DNA of 64,000 bases from Verrucomicrobiales bacterium (lineage in GTDB: Bacteria; Verrucomicrobiota; Verrucomicrobiia; Limisphaerales; UBA9464), in NCBI GenBank assembly GCA_027488845.1, contig JAIYBC010000025.1, positions 1 to 64,000 of the forward strand. The letters run 5' to 3'. The notes under the pieces were generated by a model. The model did not search any database and had not been told where the DNA came from. It saw only the letters and a program-made list of their open reading frames with translations. A program made the translations under genes and the position numbers. Every line of letters begins with the position of its first letter. Position 1 is the first letter of the stretch. Below are positions 45,773 through 54,859 of the stretch, piece after piece.

Positions 45773-47776
45773 TTATACGATACCCGTTACTTCGGGACCT
45801 CCGTAGCTCATTGGCCAGCTTCCACGAACTGATGCTTCTGTGGTCGTGGATTTTTCAGTGCGTTCCTCCAATATCTTCATTTCGGCTTCCTTGGGTGGGG
45901 CGATCCAGCCTTGGGCAAGTTCGGTCTTGAGTTGCTGGTAGAAGGCGTCGATCGACAGGCCGGATTTTTGCCAGAGAGATTTGGCGGGTAGCATCCCGCT
46001 GTATTGGATGAGGAGCTGGGCCAAAGGGGCTTTGGCATCGGGCTTGGGCGTTTTGCCAAGTGCGACGAGTGAGACCAGTTCGGTTCTGGGTGCTTTCATC
46101 TTTTTAGGTCTGTCGAGTTGAGTGGTGCCGGTGAAGGAAGCGACGCAGGCTTTGGCGAAGGCTTCGGCCAGCTTGTCCCGCTCCTGCTGTTGCGCCTCCA
46201 AGTGGTCCACCACGGCCATCAGTTCATCTACCTTGGCGACGATGCGGCGTTGTTCGGCGAGGGGTGGAAATGGGACCGGACAGCCTCTGACCTGACGCAT
46301 ATTGATGGATGCCAGATTGGTCGTCTGCTTGGAAGCAGACTCGAAGTAGCTTCGACCTATCGGCGAGTTGAAATAGCGTTCAAACCAAACGGGGAGGATT
46401 TCGTTTGAGCGAAAGCGTGAACGAAACACATGATTCTGGTGCAGGCAGACAGGTATCTGTCCTTTCCAGATGGCTGCCCGCCCGACTTTGTCCCAATCGC
46501 CACCTTCGGTCATCAGGAGGTCGTTTTCCCGGAGGGCATAGCGCTCCACTTCGTCAGTCGCGATAGAGACTTTCTTGATCACGCTGGTGTCAATTTCTCC
46601 CCGCTTGACGTTGGCTACGCGAAGGTATGGCAAAGTCACAGTTTCCCTGCCGACAAGGCTGCGCCCGAGTGTGACACCTCCTGCCGTCAACGCGACATCT
46701 TCAAATCGAACCCACTTCCATGATGTCGGTAGTGCTTCTGTAGTTTGGTCGGCCCTGAAGGTTGCTTTTAGTCCTAGGCGCGTAAGACAGATCTCGGCTG
46801 GTTCGTCATCTGGGTGTTGTGGTATCAGCTTTCCTTGAACAGCGAGTGTCAATATTGAACGTCTCAAGTCATCGGCGGAAACCGCGCCGGTTTCGTCGAA
46901 GATGCGGTTGAGGTTGGCGGGGGTGGGGGCTTCGGCGAAGAGGGCGTGACAGGTGCGGGAGAGCACGGGGAAGCGCCGTACCCGTTCCTGCTGCTGCGCC
47001 CCCAGTTGATCGCACAAGGCCATCAACTCTTCCACCTTCGCCACGATCCGCTTTTGTTCGGCGAGGGGTGGGAGAGGTATTTCAAACTGTCCCAAGACCT
47101 TCTTGCTCAGGCCCTCGCGAGCCATGCCAACCTGCCGCCCCCAGATCATTGCCTGACCAAATGGTGAAAGCAGACACAATCTGATGAACTGCCTCACATC
47201 AGTTAACGCAGTACGAACGATGGTTACATGTTGGCTTACGTTTGCAGTTCCCAAGTCACCGGAAACCAAGGCGCAACGGCCAAGGGAAGCGCCCGTGATG
47301 TTTAGCAAAATATCATCAACCTGGACGTGCGTGCCCTTCATCGAGGCATGAGTTTCGTCTGGAATGTAAACCACATCGTGCATGCGCAGCCCTTCGTTCC
47401 AGACGTTTTGTGAGCGCAAAAACGGAATGCCTTTCGAGACATACACCTTGCTCCCACCTCTCGGGGTGCTGCCTGATCCGATCTTGGTGGTGAGATCACC
47501 GAGTTTACACCATAGCCAATGGGAGGGGACAGCTTCTAACTCGGATGGCGCAGCAGCAGCCGTGATCGTGGCCAGTTTCGCCCCTTCCGACTTTGCGAAA
47601 GCAAGACGTGCAGCCTGGATTCGGCCGTTAAGATCTCCTGCGGTCCCTTCTGACTCGTCTTTGTCAGTCAAGTGACCTGTGACGGCCAGTTGGAGAACAA
47701 CCTCGCGTAACCGCGCCACGCCGCCGGGGGCGTTGGCGATGTCTCTGAAGTTGGCTAGAAAAGCCTCAGCATTCAT
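45773..47776 (-). CDS. hsdS: Type I restriction-modification specificity subunit HsdS, 667 aa
   Basis: Two target-recognition domains, each ended by the conserved coiled spacer: LPPLAEQKRIVAKVEELMAL and FPPLAEQRRIVAKVDELMAV. The TRD strands SHWLWCKLGDLTTKIGSGST and SWKWVRFEDVALTAGGVTLG mark the starts. Beyond the second spacer there is an extra C-terminal region of about 110 residues (LAQLLIQYSGMLPAKSLWQK, SIDAFYQQLKTEL) that looks like a small helical or wHTH domain. The start ATG (MNAEAFLANF) overlaps the hsdM stop (ATGA). It sets the DNA sequence recognised by the HsdR-HsdM complex. Confidence 0.93.
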   Translation of the reverse strand: MNAEAFLANFRDIANAPGGVARLREVVLQLAVTGHLTDKDESEGTAGDLNGRIQAARLAFAKSEGAKLATITAAAAPSELEAVPSHWLWCKLGDLTTKIGSGSTPRGGSKVYVSKGIPFLRSQNVWNEGLRMHDVVYIPDETHASMKGTHVQVDDILLNITGASLGRCALVSGDLGTANVSQHVTIVRTALTDVRQFIRLCLLSPFGQAMIWGRQVGMAREGLSKKVLGQFEIPLPPLAEQKRIVAKVEELMALCDQLGAQQQERVRRFPVLSRTCHALFAEAPTPANLNRIFDETGAVSADDLRRSILTLAVQGKLIPQHPDDEPAEICLTRLGLKATFRADQTTEALPTSWKWVRFEDVALTAGGVTLGRSLVGRETVTLPYLRVANVKRGEIDTSVIKKVSIATDEVERYALRENDLLMTEGGDWDKVGRAAIWKGQIPVCLHQNHVFRSRFRSNEILPVWFERYFNSPIGRSYFESASKQTTNLASINMRQVRGCPVPFPPLAEQRRIVAKVDELMAVVDHLEAQQQERDKLAEAFAKACVASFTGTTQLDRPKKMKAPRTELVSLVALGKTPKPDAKAPLAQLLIQYSGMLPAKSLWQKSGLSIDAFYQQLKTELAQGWIAPPKEAEMKILEERTEKSTTTEASVRGSWPMSYGGPEVTGIV

Positions 47777-49542
47777 GAGGCGGACTCGGCGGTGGTAAAG
47801 TGATGGGCGAGGGCGGCGGACAGCTCGGCTTTCAGCTTGGACTCGGTTTCGGCGATGCTTTGGCAGACGGCCCGATACTTTTGCAGTAGCTTGTCGACGT
47901 CTTGGGTTTCTTCCTCGGGGGCGTTGGGGTTCTTGAGGTCGAGGTTGTAGATGGGCCAAAAATGGCGGTCGCCGATGGACTGCTGCTCGCGGGATTGTTG
48001 GCGGAGGGCTTCGGCTTGTTCGGTGAGGGTGGTGATTTTGGCCTCGGCCTTGTTGCGCTTGGTGGCGTCCTTCTCGCCTTTGAGGGCGTCGCGCAGGTCT
48101 TTGATCTGGTTGGATAGCGCGGTGGCGTCGTTGCTGAGGGACTCCGCCTTGTCCCAGTGGGGCTTGGCCTTGGCTTCTGCCTCGGCTTTGATCTGCTTGA
48201 AGTTGATCTTCCAGGCCTGCTCAGACTCGGTGCGGATGGCAAAGCCGTCGGACTCGCTGCCCCACCACTGGACGATGGGATCAAACTCTTCGACGCGCAG
48301 AGGCTTGGTTTTGCTGTAGCTCTTCACGCCTGCAGGGTAGCGGTGCTCGTAGAACCAGATGGTGTCTGTGGGTTTGCCCTTGGTGAAGAAGAGCAGGTTG
48401 GTCTTGATGCCGGTGTAGGGGGCGAAGACTCCATTGGGCAGGCGGATGATGGTGTGCAAGTGGCACTCCTCCATGAGCAGCTTCTTCACCTTGGCCTTCA
48501 CGCCTTCGCCAAAAAGGGTGCCGTCTGGCAGGACCACGGCTCCGCGCCCGCCTTTGTCCTTGAGCAGCTTTTTGACGATGAGGACGAGAAACATGTCCGC
48601 CGTCTCGCGAGTGCGGATGTCGGACGGGTAGTCATTGCCCACGCCGTCGTCTTCCATGCCGCCGAAGGGTGGATTGGTGATGACGCAGCTCACGCGCTCG
48701 GTGAGCTTCCAGTCGTTCCAGCCAGTGGCGAGGGTATTGCGGTGCTCGATCATGCTGGGCACGTCGATGCCGTGGAGCATCATGTTTGTGACGCAGAGCA
48801 GATGCGGGAGCTGTTTCTTCTCGATGCCTCGGATGCACTGGGCGATGGCTTTGCGATCCTCCGCACCGGACTTCTTGCTGATCTGGGCTTCAAGATGCGT
48901 GATGGTGGCAGTGACGAAGCCGCCCGTGCCACAAGCGGGATCAAGCATGGTTTCACGCTTCTTGAGGTCGGGATTGACCATCTTCACCATGAACTCGGTG
49001 AGGGCACGCGGGGTGTAGAACTCCCCGGCATTCCCGGCGCTGCGCAGGTCATTGAGGATCTGCTCATACACATCCCCAAGCTGCCCACGGCTCTTGATGT
49101 CGTGGAAGTTGACGGCTTCATCCAGCTTCTCGATGACGGCTAGCATCTGGGTGCCGGACTTCATGTAATTGTTGGTGTCCTGGAAGACATCCCGCACGAC
49201 TTTGGCCTTGGGATTGCCCTCGATGTCGAGCTGCTGGAGGCCGGGGAAGACGACGTCGTTGACGTGTTTGATCAACTCGCTGGCCTGGATGCGGGGCTTT
49301 TTCTTGCCCTTATCGTCCTCAACGTATTTGGCCCAGTTCCGCCATCGGCAGTCCTCGGGTATCGGCGATTTGTATTTCTTGCGCGTGTCGGCCGCGTCGT
49401 CTTCCCAGGTTTCCTCACACTGATCGAAGATTTTGAGGAAGAGCATCCACGTAAGCTGGCCGATGCGCTGGGCATCGCCATCGACGCCGTCGTCCTTGCG
49501 CATGATGTCCTGGATGGACTTGATAGTGCTACTGAGGTTCAT
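47773..49542 (-). CDS. hsdM: Type I restriction-modification DNA methyltransferase HsdM, 589 aa
   Basis: HsdM N-terminal helical domain (about 1-150), then SAM motif I DPACGTGGFV (201-210) and the adenine N6-methyltransferase catalytic motif NPPFGG (290-295). A C-terminal coiled region (DATALSNQIKDLRDALKGEK and on) contacts HsdS. Start chosen at MNLSSTIKSI; an upstream TTG would add seven residues. It follows hsdR after 24 bp and overlaps hsdS by 4 bp. Typical of the EcoEI-like (type IB) family. Confidence 0.95.
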   Translation of the reverse strand: MNLSSTIKSIQDIMRKDDGVDGDAQRIGQLTWMLFLKIFDQCEETWEDDAADTRKKYKSPIPEDCRWRNWAKYVEDDKGKKKPRIQASELIKHVNDVVFPGLQQLDIEGNPKAKVVRDVFQDTNNYMKSGTQMLAVIEKLDEAVNFHDIKSRGQLGDVYEQILNDLRSAGNAGEFYTPRALTEFMVKMVNPDLKKRETMLDPACGTGGFVTATITHLEAQISKKSGAEDRKAIAQCIRGIEKKQLPHLLCVTNMMLHGIDVPSMIEHRNTLATGWNDWKLTERVSCVITNPPFGGMEDDGVGNDYPSDIRTRETADMFLVLIVKKLLKDKGGRGAVVLPDGTLFGEGVKAKVKKLLMEECHLHTIIRLPNGVFAPYTGIKTNLLFFTKGKPTDTIWFYEHRYPAGVKSYSKTKPLRVEEFDPIVQWWGSESDGFAIRTESEQAWKINFKQIKAEAEAKAKPHWDKAESLSNDATALSNQIKDLRDALKGEKDATKRNKAEAKITTLTEQAEALRQQSREQQSIGDRHFWPIYNLDLKNPNAPEEETQDVDKLLQKYRAVCQSIAETESKLKAELSAALAHHFTTAESAS

Positions 49543-49566
49543 GTGGGGGAGTAACCGGAACAATCT

Positions 49567-51996
49567 TCAAGCGGCTTGCCGATCATAAAGAGCATGTTCG
49601 AGCTCGGTGATGGCAATTGAGTAGGCCTCGTTGCTACCAAAGATGCCGCGACGGATGTGGGTCTTGCTGCCGAACTCTGAAAAGGGTGGTAGTTCCAAAA
49701 TCGCTGGGTCTTCGATGTCGGTGATTCCGTGGTCGGCATATTTCTCCAGCAGAGCCTCAAGAACCGCACGAACTTGGTCCCCGTATTTACTGAAATAGTT
49801 GCGTTTTTTCACCCTTTCGGCCCGCTCCCGGCGCGTAAGGGGTTTGGCATCAAACGCGATGTGCGCAACGAGATCGAAAACGTCCAATTCCGCACCATTC
49901 GGCACGGCTTGGGAGAGAATGGAAACGGGAATGCCATGTTCCTTGAGTTCGTCGATGACGGCCTGCTTCCGAGCGGCGTCGCTCCATCGGAGGAAGAAAC
50001 TGTCGAGACTGGTGAATTGCTGACGGAGGGTTTTCTGAATGTCGTTCTTGAGATAGACCCGATAGTCTTCGGTGATGAGCTTGCCGCTCTCGTCCAGATA
50101 TTGAGAGCGCTCCACGCCACTCCCAACCGCCACATCATCGATGAAGTAGCGCGTGCGGCCGCCAGTCGGTGAAGCACTTGGACAGTCCCCGCCAACTCCC
50201 TTATCATCGGCCTCGACCCCGGCAAGATAAGGCACGAAGTCTTCGCCAGCGACGTTTCCACCGTGTCGTTGGTCTTCAGGTGGAATGATGGGATCATCGG
50301 GCTTTGGTTCGTAAACCATGGTGGGCTCCCCGTCGAAATGCTTGTCCTGAAACAGCCGGGTGGCCCCTTTGAAATCCATAATGGTGAAGAAGAGCTTGCC
50401 GTAGTCTTCACGAATCCGAGTCCCGCGCCCGATGATCTGTTTGAACTGGGTCATGGACTCGATGTTTTGGTCGAGCACGATGAGCTTGCAGGTTTTGGCA
50501 TCGACGCCCGTAGCAAGGAGCTTTGAGGTGGTGGCGATGACGGGAAATGGCTCGTCATTGTCGATGAAGTAGGAGAGTTGCGCTTTGCCCTCGCTGTCGT
50601 CGCCGGTAATTCGCACAACGTAGCGACGGTTGCTGGCAGCTGCGGGAATGAGTTTTACCAACTCCTGCCGCATCCGTTCAGCGTGCGGCTGGTCGTCGCA
50701 GAAGACGATGGTCTTCGCCATGGGGTCGGTGGCCTGAAGATACTCCCAGATGCGCTTGGCGACGAATTCGGTGCGCTTCGTGAGGATGAGGTTTCGGTCG
50801 TAGTCCTTCGTGTTGAATTGCCGCTGTTCTACCGTTTGGCCGAGCTTGTCGATTTTACCCTTTTCGGGCGTGTAGCCCAAGGCATCGACATCCGAGACCA
50901 CACGAATCACCTTGTAGGGAGCGAGAAAGCCATCTGCGATGCCCTGCTTAAGCGAGTAGGTGAACAGCGGTTTTCCAAAATAAAGCTCGTTGGAGACATC
51001 CTTAGTCTCGGTGGGAGTCGCAGTGAGACCGATGTGTGTAGCCGAAGTAAAATAGTCCAGGATGTCCCGCCAAGCAGAGTCTTCATCCGCGCTACCGCGA
51101 TGACACTCGTCAATCACTACGAGGTCGAAAAAATCGGCGGGGAACTGCTTATAGATCTGCTTCCATTCTTCTTTTCCGGTTACGGCCTGGTAAAGGCAGA
51201 GATAAATCTCATAGTTCTTCTTCACCTCGCGATTGGTGATCTTGTGCATGTTCTCGCCAAACGGGGCGAAGTCTTGCTGGATCGTTTGATCGACGAGGAT
51301 GTTCCGGTCAGCCAGGAAGAGGATGCGCTTTTTGGTCTTCGATTTCCACAATCGCCAGATGATTTGAAATGCAGTGTAGGTCTTGCCCGTGCCGGTGGCC
51401 ATGACGAGCAGGATCCGCTGAACTCCCTGAGCGATGGCCAGGACGGTGCGATTGATGGCCACCTTCTGGTAGTAGTGCGCTTCCCTGTCGGTGGAGTCGG
51501 TGTGGTAGGGCTGGGCAATGAGGTTCAGTTCTTCGGGTTTGATGAGTTGCTTCCATCGCTGGTAGATGGTCCACAACTCGTCGTAGGTTGGAAAATGGTC
51601 GAGTGCGACCTCCCACGATGTCGGCTGAGAAATCCCAGTGCGGTCGTGAATGAGGAAGCCGTCGCCATTGGAGCTGATGGCGAAAGGCGCATCCAGCATC
51701 TCTGCGTAGGCGAGCGCTTGCTGCAAGCCGTAGCCAATCTCGAAGATGTTCCGTTTTGCCTCCAGGACCGCGAGCGGGAGGTTGGGCAGTCCGTAGAAGA
51801 CGTAGTCTGCTCGCTTGGGTCCGCCTTCAGCCTCGGGATTTTCAATCCGTGTAGCGATCTGGCCTCGGACGATGACGCGACCCTTTGTCAGTTTTACTTC
51901 CTCGCGAAACTGTTGCTGTTGCCATCCAGCCGCGTGGATGGCAGGCGTGATGAACTTGGTACAGATATCCCGCTCGGTGAGATCCTTCTTGTTCAT
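49567..51996 (-). CDS. hsdR: Type I restriction enzyme R subunit HsdR (EcoEI-like), 809 aa
   Basis: N-terminal PD-(D/E)xK nuclease with D64 and E79-A-K81 (RADYVFYG...AVLEAK). SF2 translocase motifs: VMATGTGKTYTAF (Walker A, about 199-206), VVIDECHRG (DECH), GLTATPTE and QIIGRGTRIRED. A C-terminal EcoEI_R_C-like helical domain assembles with HsdM/HsdS. About 810 residues fits the EcoEI family, shorter than EcoKI-type HsdR. Start MNKKDLTERDIC; the 12-residue in-frame extension upstream is not convincing. It is the second gene of the operon after a small HTH gene. All motor and nuclease residues appear intact, so the enzyme should be active. Confidence 0.95.
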   Translation of the reverse strand: MNKKDLTERDICTKFITPAIHAAGWQQQQFREEVKLTKGRVIVRGQIATRIENPEAEGGPKRADYVFYGLPNLPLAVLEAKRNIFEIGYGLQQALAYAEMLDAPFAISSNGDGFLIHDRTGISQPTSWEVALDHFPTYDELWTIYQRWKQLIKPEELNLIAQPYHTDSTDREAHYYQKVAINRTVLAIAQGVQRILLVMATGTGKTYTAFQIIWRLWKSKTKKRILFLADRNILVDQTIQQDFAPFGENMHKITNREVKKNYEIYLCLYQAVTGKEEWKQIYKQFPADFFDLVVIDECHRGSADEDSAWRDILDYFTSATHIGLTATPTETKDVSNELYFGKPLFTYSLKQGIADGFLAPYKVIRVVSDVDALGYTPEKGKIDKLGQTVEQRQFNTKDYDRNLILTKRTEFVAKRIWEYLQATDPMAKTIVFCDDQPHAERMRQELVKLIPAAASNRRYVVRITGDDSEGKAQLSYFIDNDEPFPVIATTSKLLATGVDAKTCKLIVLDQNIESMTQFKQIIGRGTRIREDYGKLFFTIMDFKGATRLFQDKHFDGEPTMVYEPKPDDPIIPPEDQRHGGNVAGEDFVPYLAGVEADDKGVGGDCPSASPTGGRTRYFIDDVAVGSGVERSQYLDESGKLITEDYRVYLKNDIQKTLRQQFTSLDSFFLRWSDAARKQAVIDELKEHGIPVSILSQAVPNGAELDVFDLVAHIAFDAKPLTRRERAERVKKRNYFSKYGDQVRAVLEALLEKYADHGITDIEDPAILELPPFSEFGSKTHIRRGIFGSNEAYSIAITELEHALYDRQAA

Positions 51997-52035
51997 TGGA
52001 CACGCTTGTTTCTGGTTCAGTTTCGCTCCCAAGTA

Positions 52036-52266
52036 CTAGTTCTTGGTCGGCTTTTTCCTCTTCGCCACAGGCTCGGATTCGTAGGCCACATCCCCAGCCG
52101 CGTGGCCACCTTTGACCCACTGATCCACCTCAGACGCCAAGAATTTCCAAAGACGGCCGAGCTTGTGCGCGGGCATGCTCTTCCGGGTGATCCACTTGTA
52201 AATGGTGTCCGGATTGACCCCGAGATGCGCTGCGATCTCGTCCACTGACAGCCAGCGTTCAGCCAT
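52036..52266 (-). CDS. Excisionase-family HTH DNA-binding protein, 76 aa
   Basis: MAERWLSVDEIAAHLGVNPD ... TIYKWITRKSMPAHKLGRLW ... FLASEVDQWV is the classic HTH_17/excisionase (MerR-like) domain. AGGA lies 5 bp upstream of the ATG. It is the first gene of the type I RM operon, 39 bp before hsdR. Genes of this kind are common at the head of type I RM loci and probably control their expression, which here would also cover the downstream AAA/HNH pair. Confidence 0.88.
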   Translation of the reverse strand: MAERWLSVDEIAAHLGVNPDTIYKWITRKSMPAHKLGRLWKFLASEVDQWVKGGHAAGDVAYESEPVAKRKKPTKN

Positions 52267-52453
52267 ATCGTTCCTAAGTGCTTCATCTCGCCGAAACCAA
52301 AGCGGCGGAAGCCATCGGGTTAACGATGCACGCTAGCGATCTTGTCCAATTAGACCAGTTAAAAGCGGTTTGAAGCGGATGGGTTGGAAACGTCGAATTC
52401 CGGTGGGAATTGAACCTGCTGTGGACCAAAGCCTGACGGAAGGTTGTGCTTGG

Positions 52454-53185
52454 TCACCCCTGTCTGGAGGGCTTTCCAGCCTGTCGAAGCAGGTCCACTA
52501 CCTGGCGAAGGAGACCGTTCGCGCGGGTGAGATGGGGAATTGGTTCGCCGGGAGGGGTAGAATTCAGGAGATCGGTGACGGCGTCGAAGGCCTCGATGAG
52601 GCGTTTCTGTTCCGGGGCGCGGAGGCGGACGGTGTCCCATCGATCCATCTCGCCGGATTCGAACAGTGCACGGCGAATGGAGGCCTCCGGAACGAATCCC
52701 TGCATCCAGGCGGTGAAGACTTCAGTGACCCACGCGTTTTGCTGGGGATCGAGGACATCCTTCATTCGCCACAGATTCAAAGCGTGGTTCCCGTTGAAGA
52801 TCGACCACACGAAGCGACGCAGATGCTGACCGCCGTGGGAGTCGGGATTGTCACGAATGCTGGTGGCCAGGATTTGCAGGGCCTCTTCGGCAGTTCTCTG
52901 TCGGCTGGCCCGCAGGTCGAGTTCGGCTTGGGAGAGGAACGAGGGCGCGGCGAGGACGTGGGTCAGCAAGTTGCAGATGGCTTCGGGCTGCGCGTCCTTG
53001 AGTTCCGTGCGCCATGCCGTGGTGCTGTCTCCGGGAACCGCGATGAGCACGTTGCCGTCGAGTCGGACAGTGGCGCGACCGTTGGTGAACGACGCCGGTG
53101 CGGTGCGTTCAAACCCCCGGGCTTCGAGGAATTCCTTCAGCCACGGTTGTTCGGTGAGCGGTGGTCGGGCGATTTCTGGGGCCAT
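52454..53185 (-). CDS. Hypothetical protein, 243 aa, right rim of the defence cluster
   Basis: An all-soluble protein I do not recognise. Features: PWLKEFLEARGFERT, a strand-rich middle (ATVRLDGNVLIAVPG), then a helical part (RRFVWSIFNGNHALNLWRMK, AWVTEVFTAWMQGF) and a leucine-rich end (GLLRQVVDLLRQAGK). ATG start. It lies 187 bp upstream of the RM operon on the same strand, so it could be transcribed into it or be separate. No catalytic or binding motif seen. Confidence 0.65.
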   Translation of the reverse strand: MAPEIARPPLTEQPWLKEFLEARGFERTAPASFTNGRATVRLDGNVLIAVPGDSTTAWRTELKDAQPEAICNLLTHVLAAPSFLSQAELDLRASRQRTAEEALQILATSIRDNPDSHGGQHLRRFVWSIFNGNHALNLWRMKDVLDPQQNAWVTEVFTAWMQGFVPEASIRRALFESGEMDRWDTVRLRAPEQKRLIEAFDAVTDLLNSTPPGEPIPHLTRANGLLRQVVDLLRQAGKPSRQG

Positions 53186-53286
53186 CCCCGTCTTTTACCA
53201 TCATCCCGCACCGTCCCGAAAGGGGTGAACCGAGGCCAACCCGAGTCTTCCTCCTTCTGTTTCCGCTCAGGCTGTCACCGATGGGA

Positions 53287-53407
53287 AACCGGTCCCCAAC
53301 GGGCGTAGCGCCGCTGTGGACCGGTCTGCCGACCCGCAAGGTCGCGGTTCACAGCGTAGCGCCCGGGGCCCCGTTGGGGGGCGGTTTCCTGGGGGACGCG
53401 ATTCCGG
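53287..53407 (+). repeat. 121-bp direct repeat, left copy (flanks metal-resistance segment)
   Basis: Begins AACCGGTCCCCAACGGGCGT and ends GGGGGACGCGATTCCGG. The copy at 61306-61426 is the same length and orientation and differs at only three positions by eye. Internally it has dyads: CCCCAACGGG.CGTAGCG pairs with CGTAGCGCCC...CCGTTGGGG, so each copy can fold on itself. The segment between the copies (53408-61305) holds the metal-resistance genes. Confidence 0.85.
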
Positions 53408-53419
53408 GTCCATTCGAAC

Positions 53420-53752
53420 TCACTTCTTCTTCGTGGTGCCGGCTTCCTTCTTCTTCACCTCGTCGGCGAGCTTGGTGAGATACTTCTTTGGATCCTTGTT
53501 GAAATCCTTCACACAGCTCTTGCAGCAGAACTTGATGGTCTGGCCGTCCTGAACCATTTCGAACGGCGTCATGCCGCTGCCTTCGAACTTCTCGTCCGAG
53601 ACAAGGCAGAATTCCAGCGGGTAGGGCTTGGCCTTCTTTGCCTTCGTTACCGCAGCGGACTGGTCATGCTTGGGCTTTTCCTCAGCGCGGAGGGAGGTGG
53701 TGGCGAGGCCTGCCAGGATGGCGGCGACAAACAGGGGATACTTTGATTTCAT
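53420..53752 (-). CDS. Periplasmic YHS/TRASH-like metal-binding protein, 110 aa
   Basis: Signal peptide MKSKYPLFVAAILAGLATTS. The mature part is Lys-rich (KAKKAKPYPLEFC) and has a TRASH/YHS-like metal site: FCLVSDEKF ... IKFCCKSCVKDFNKDPKKYL, with one Cys at the front and CCxxC at the back. The Lys-rich tail (ADEVKKKEAGTTKKK) is odd. It is the last gene of the minus-strand cnrYXH-like operon, 41 bp past the sigma gene. Likely binds a soft metal (copper, zinc or similar) in the periplasm. Confidence 0.8.
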   Translation of the reverse strand: MKSKYPLFVAAILAGLATTSLRAEEKPKHDQSAAVTKAKKAKPYPLEFCLVSDEKFEGSGMTPFEMVQDGQTIKFCCKSCVKDFNKDPKKYLTKLADEVKKKEAGTTKKK

Positions 53753-53793
53753 GGAGCGTTGTTTTGATGAGGATCGGTGAAAACGGGCTCGGA

Positions 53794-54384
53794 TCAATTT
53801 GCTCTGAACCAACGGGCAAGCCGCTGGCGCAATTGCTGGCGGGCGCGGTACAGCCGTGACTCGACCGCCTTGGCCGTGGTGTTGAGAACTGCGGCGGCCT
53901 CGGCAATGGAACAATCTTCCAATTCACACAGCACGATGGCCTCACGGAGATCCACTGGCAGGTTGGCGACGGCTGTGCGGACCGCGGAATTCTGTTCGGA
54001 GCGGGCCGCCTGTTCAGCGGGTGAACCGCCGCTGGCGGGCAGCGAATTTGCCAGACCGGGTTGGTCCTCTCCGCCTCCTTCCAGTGGCACCTCCGGACGA
54101 CGGGAGCGTGCTCGGAGATGGTTGCGGGCCAGATTCCCGCCGATGGTATAGAGCCAGGTGGAAAATTTCTGCCTGGTCTTGAAGTCCGTTCGGTGCTGGT
54201 AAACGCGGACGAATGTCTCCTGGGCAAGGTCATTGGCGGCATCCTCGTCGCCGACGAAGCGACACAGGAATCCGAACAACTTGCCGCCGTGGCGCTCCAT
54301 AAGCGCATTGAGTGCCGCGTCGTGTCCGGTGACGAGCCGCGCCATGTCCGCCTGGTCAAGGTCGTCCGGTTCATCGGTGCTCAT
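53794..54384 (-). CDS. ECF sigma factor, CnrH-like, 196 aa
   Basis: Sigma70 region 2 (ALMERHGGKLFGFLCRFVGD, DANDLAQETFVRVYQHR, FSTWLYTIGGNLARNHLR) and region 4 (LREAIVLCELEDCSIAEAAA, KAVESRLYRARQQLRQRL). It overlaps the upstream CnrX-like gene by 14 bp, and that gene overlaps a small membrane gene: the anti-sigma / sensor / ECF-sigma order of cnrYXH in Cupriavidus. Expected to direct transcription of this metal operon once released by its partners. The regulated promoter could not be identified. Confidence 0.88.
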   Translation of the reverse strand: MSTDEPDDLDQADMARLVTGHDAALNALMERHGGKLFGFLCRFVGDEDAANDLAQETFVRVYQHRTDFKTRQKFSTWLYTIGGNLARNHLRARSRRPEVPLEGGGEDQPGLANSLPASGGSPAEQAARSEQNSAVRTAVANLPVDLREAIVLCELEDCSIAEAAAVLNTTAKAVESRLYRARQQLRQRLARWFRAN

Positions 54385-54859
54385 GGGTGCGGTCAAAGGT
54401 TCCGTCTTCCATGTGATTCCGCAGACCCAAGGTCTGGCGCTGCATTTCGGCGAGGTAACGGGCGCCCTGCTTTCCGGGCATGGATCGGGCGACTTCCTGG
54501 AAATGGCGGAGCATCTGTGCCTGACATTCGGCGCGGAGGGCGGCGACTTCGGCCAACTTCTGTTCGATTCCAGGGCTGACGTTGGTGGCTCCGTCCAGCA
54601 GTGACTTGAGCTGCCGGTTCTGCTCCGCAATGCGGGCGCACATCGCCTCGCATTGGGGTTTGTAGGCCTGGTGCAACAGGCGGACGCGGGAGAGTTCGGG
54701 TTCCGTAAGCCGGAACTCGTGGCAAAGCCAAGCCAGCTCATCGGCCGGATGACCGCGCTGTGCCCGAACCCGTGCTCCTGTCCAGTAACTGACGCAAAAG
54801 ACCGTTCCGGCTGCGAGCAACCCGAGGAACAACGTCCACTTGGGAGAGAACCGACTCAT
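54371..54859 (-). CDS. Membrane-anchored periplasmic metal sensor, CnrX/Spy-like, 162 aa
   Basis: One N-terminal anchor (TLFLGLLAAGTVFCVSYWTG), then an all-helical periplasmic domain with LCHEFRLTEPELSRVRLLHQ, AYKPQCEAMCARIAEQNRQL and AEVAALRAECQAQMLRHFQE. The helical hairpin with LT..Q/E..R...LH..Y is the heavy-metal-resistance (CnrX/NccX/ZraP) pattern, and the Cys/His/Met residues could form the metal site. Placed between an anti-sigma candidate (4-bp overlap) and the ECF sigma gene (14-bp overlap), so it most likely senses metal and signals to the sigma factor. C-terminal HEHR is His-rich. Confidence 0.82.
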   Translation of the reverse strand: MSRFSPKWTLFLGLLAAGTVFCVSYWTGARVRAQRGHPADELAWLCHEFRLTEPELSRVRLLHQAYKPQCEAMCARIAEQNRQLKSLLDGATNVSPGIEQKLAEVAALRAECQAQMLRHFQEVARSMPGKQGARYLAEMQRQTLGLRNHMEDGTFDRTHEHR

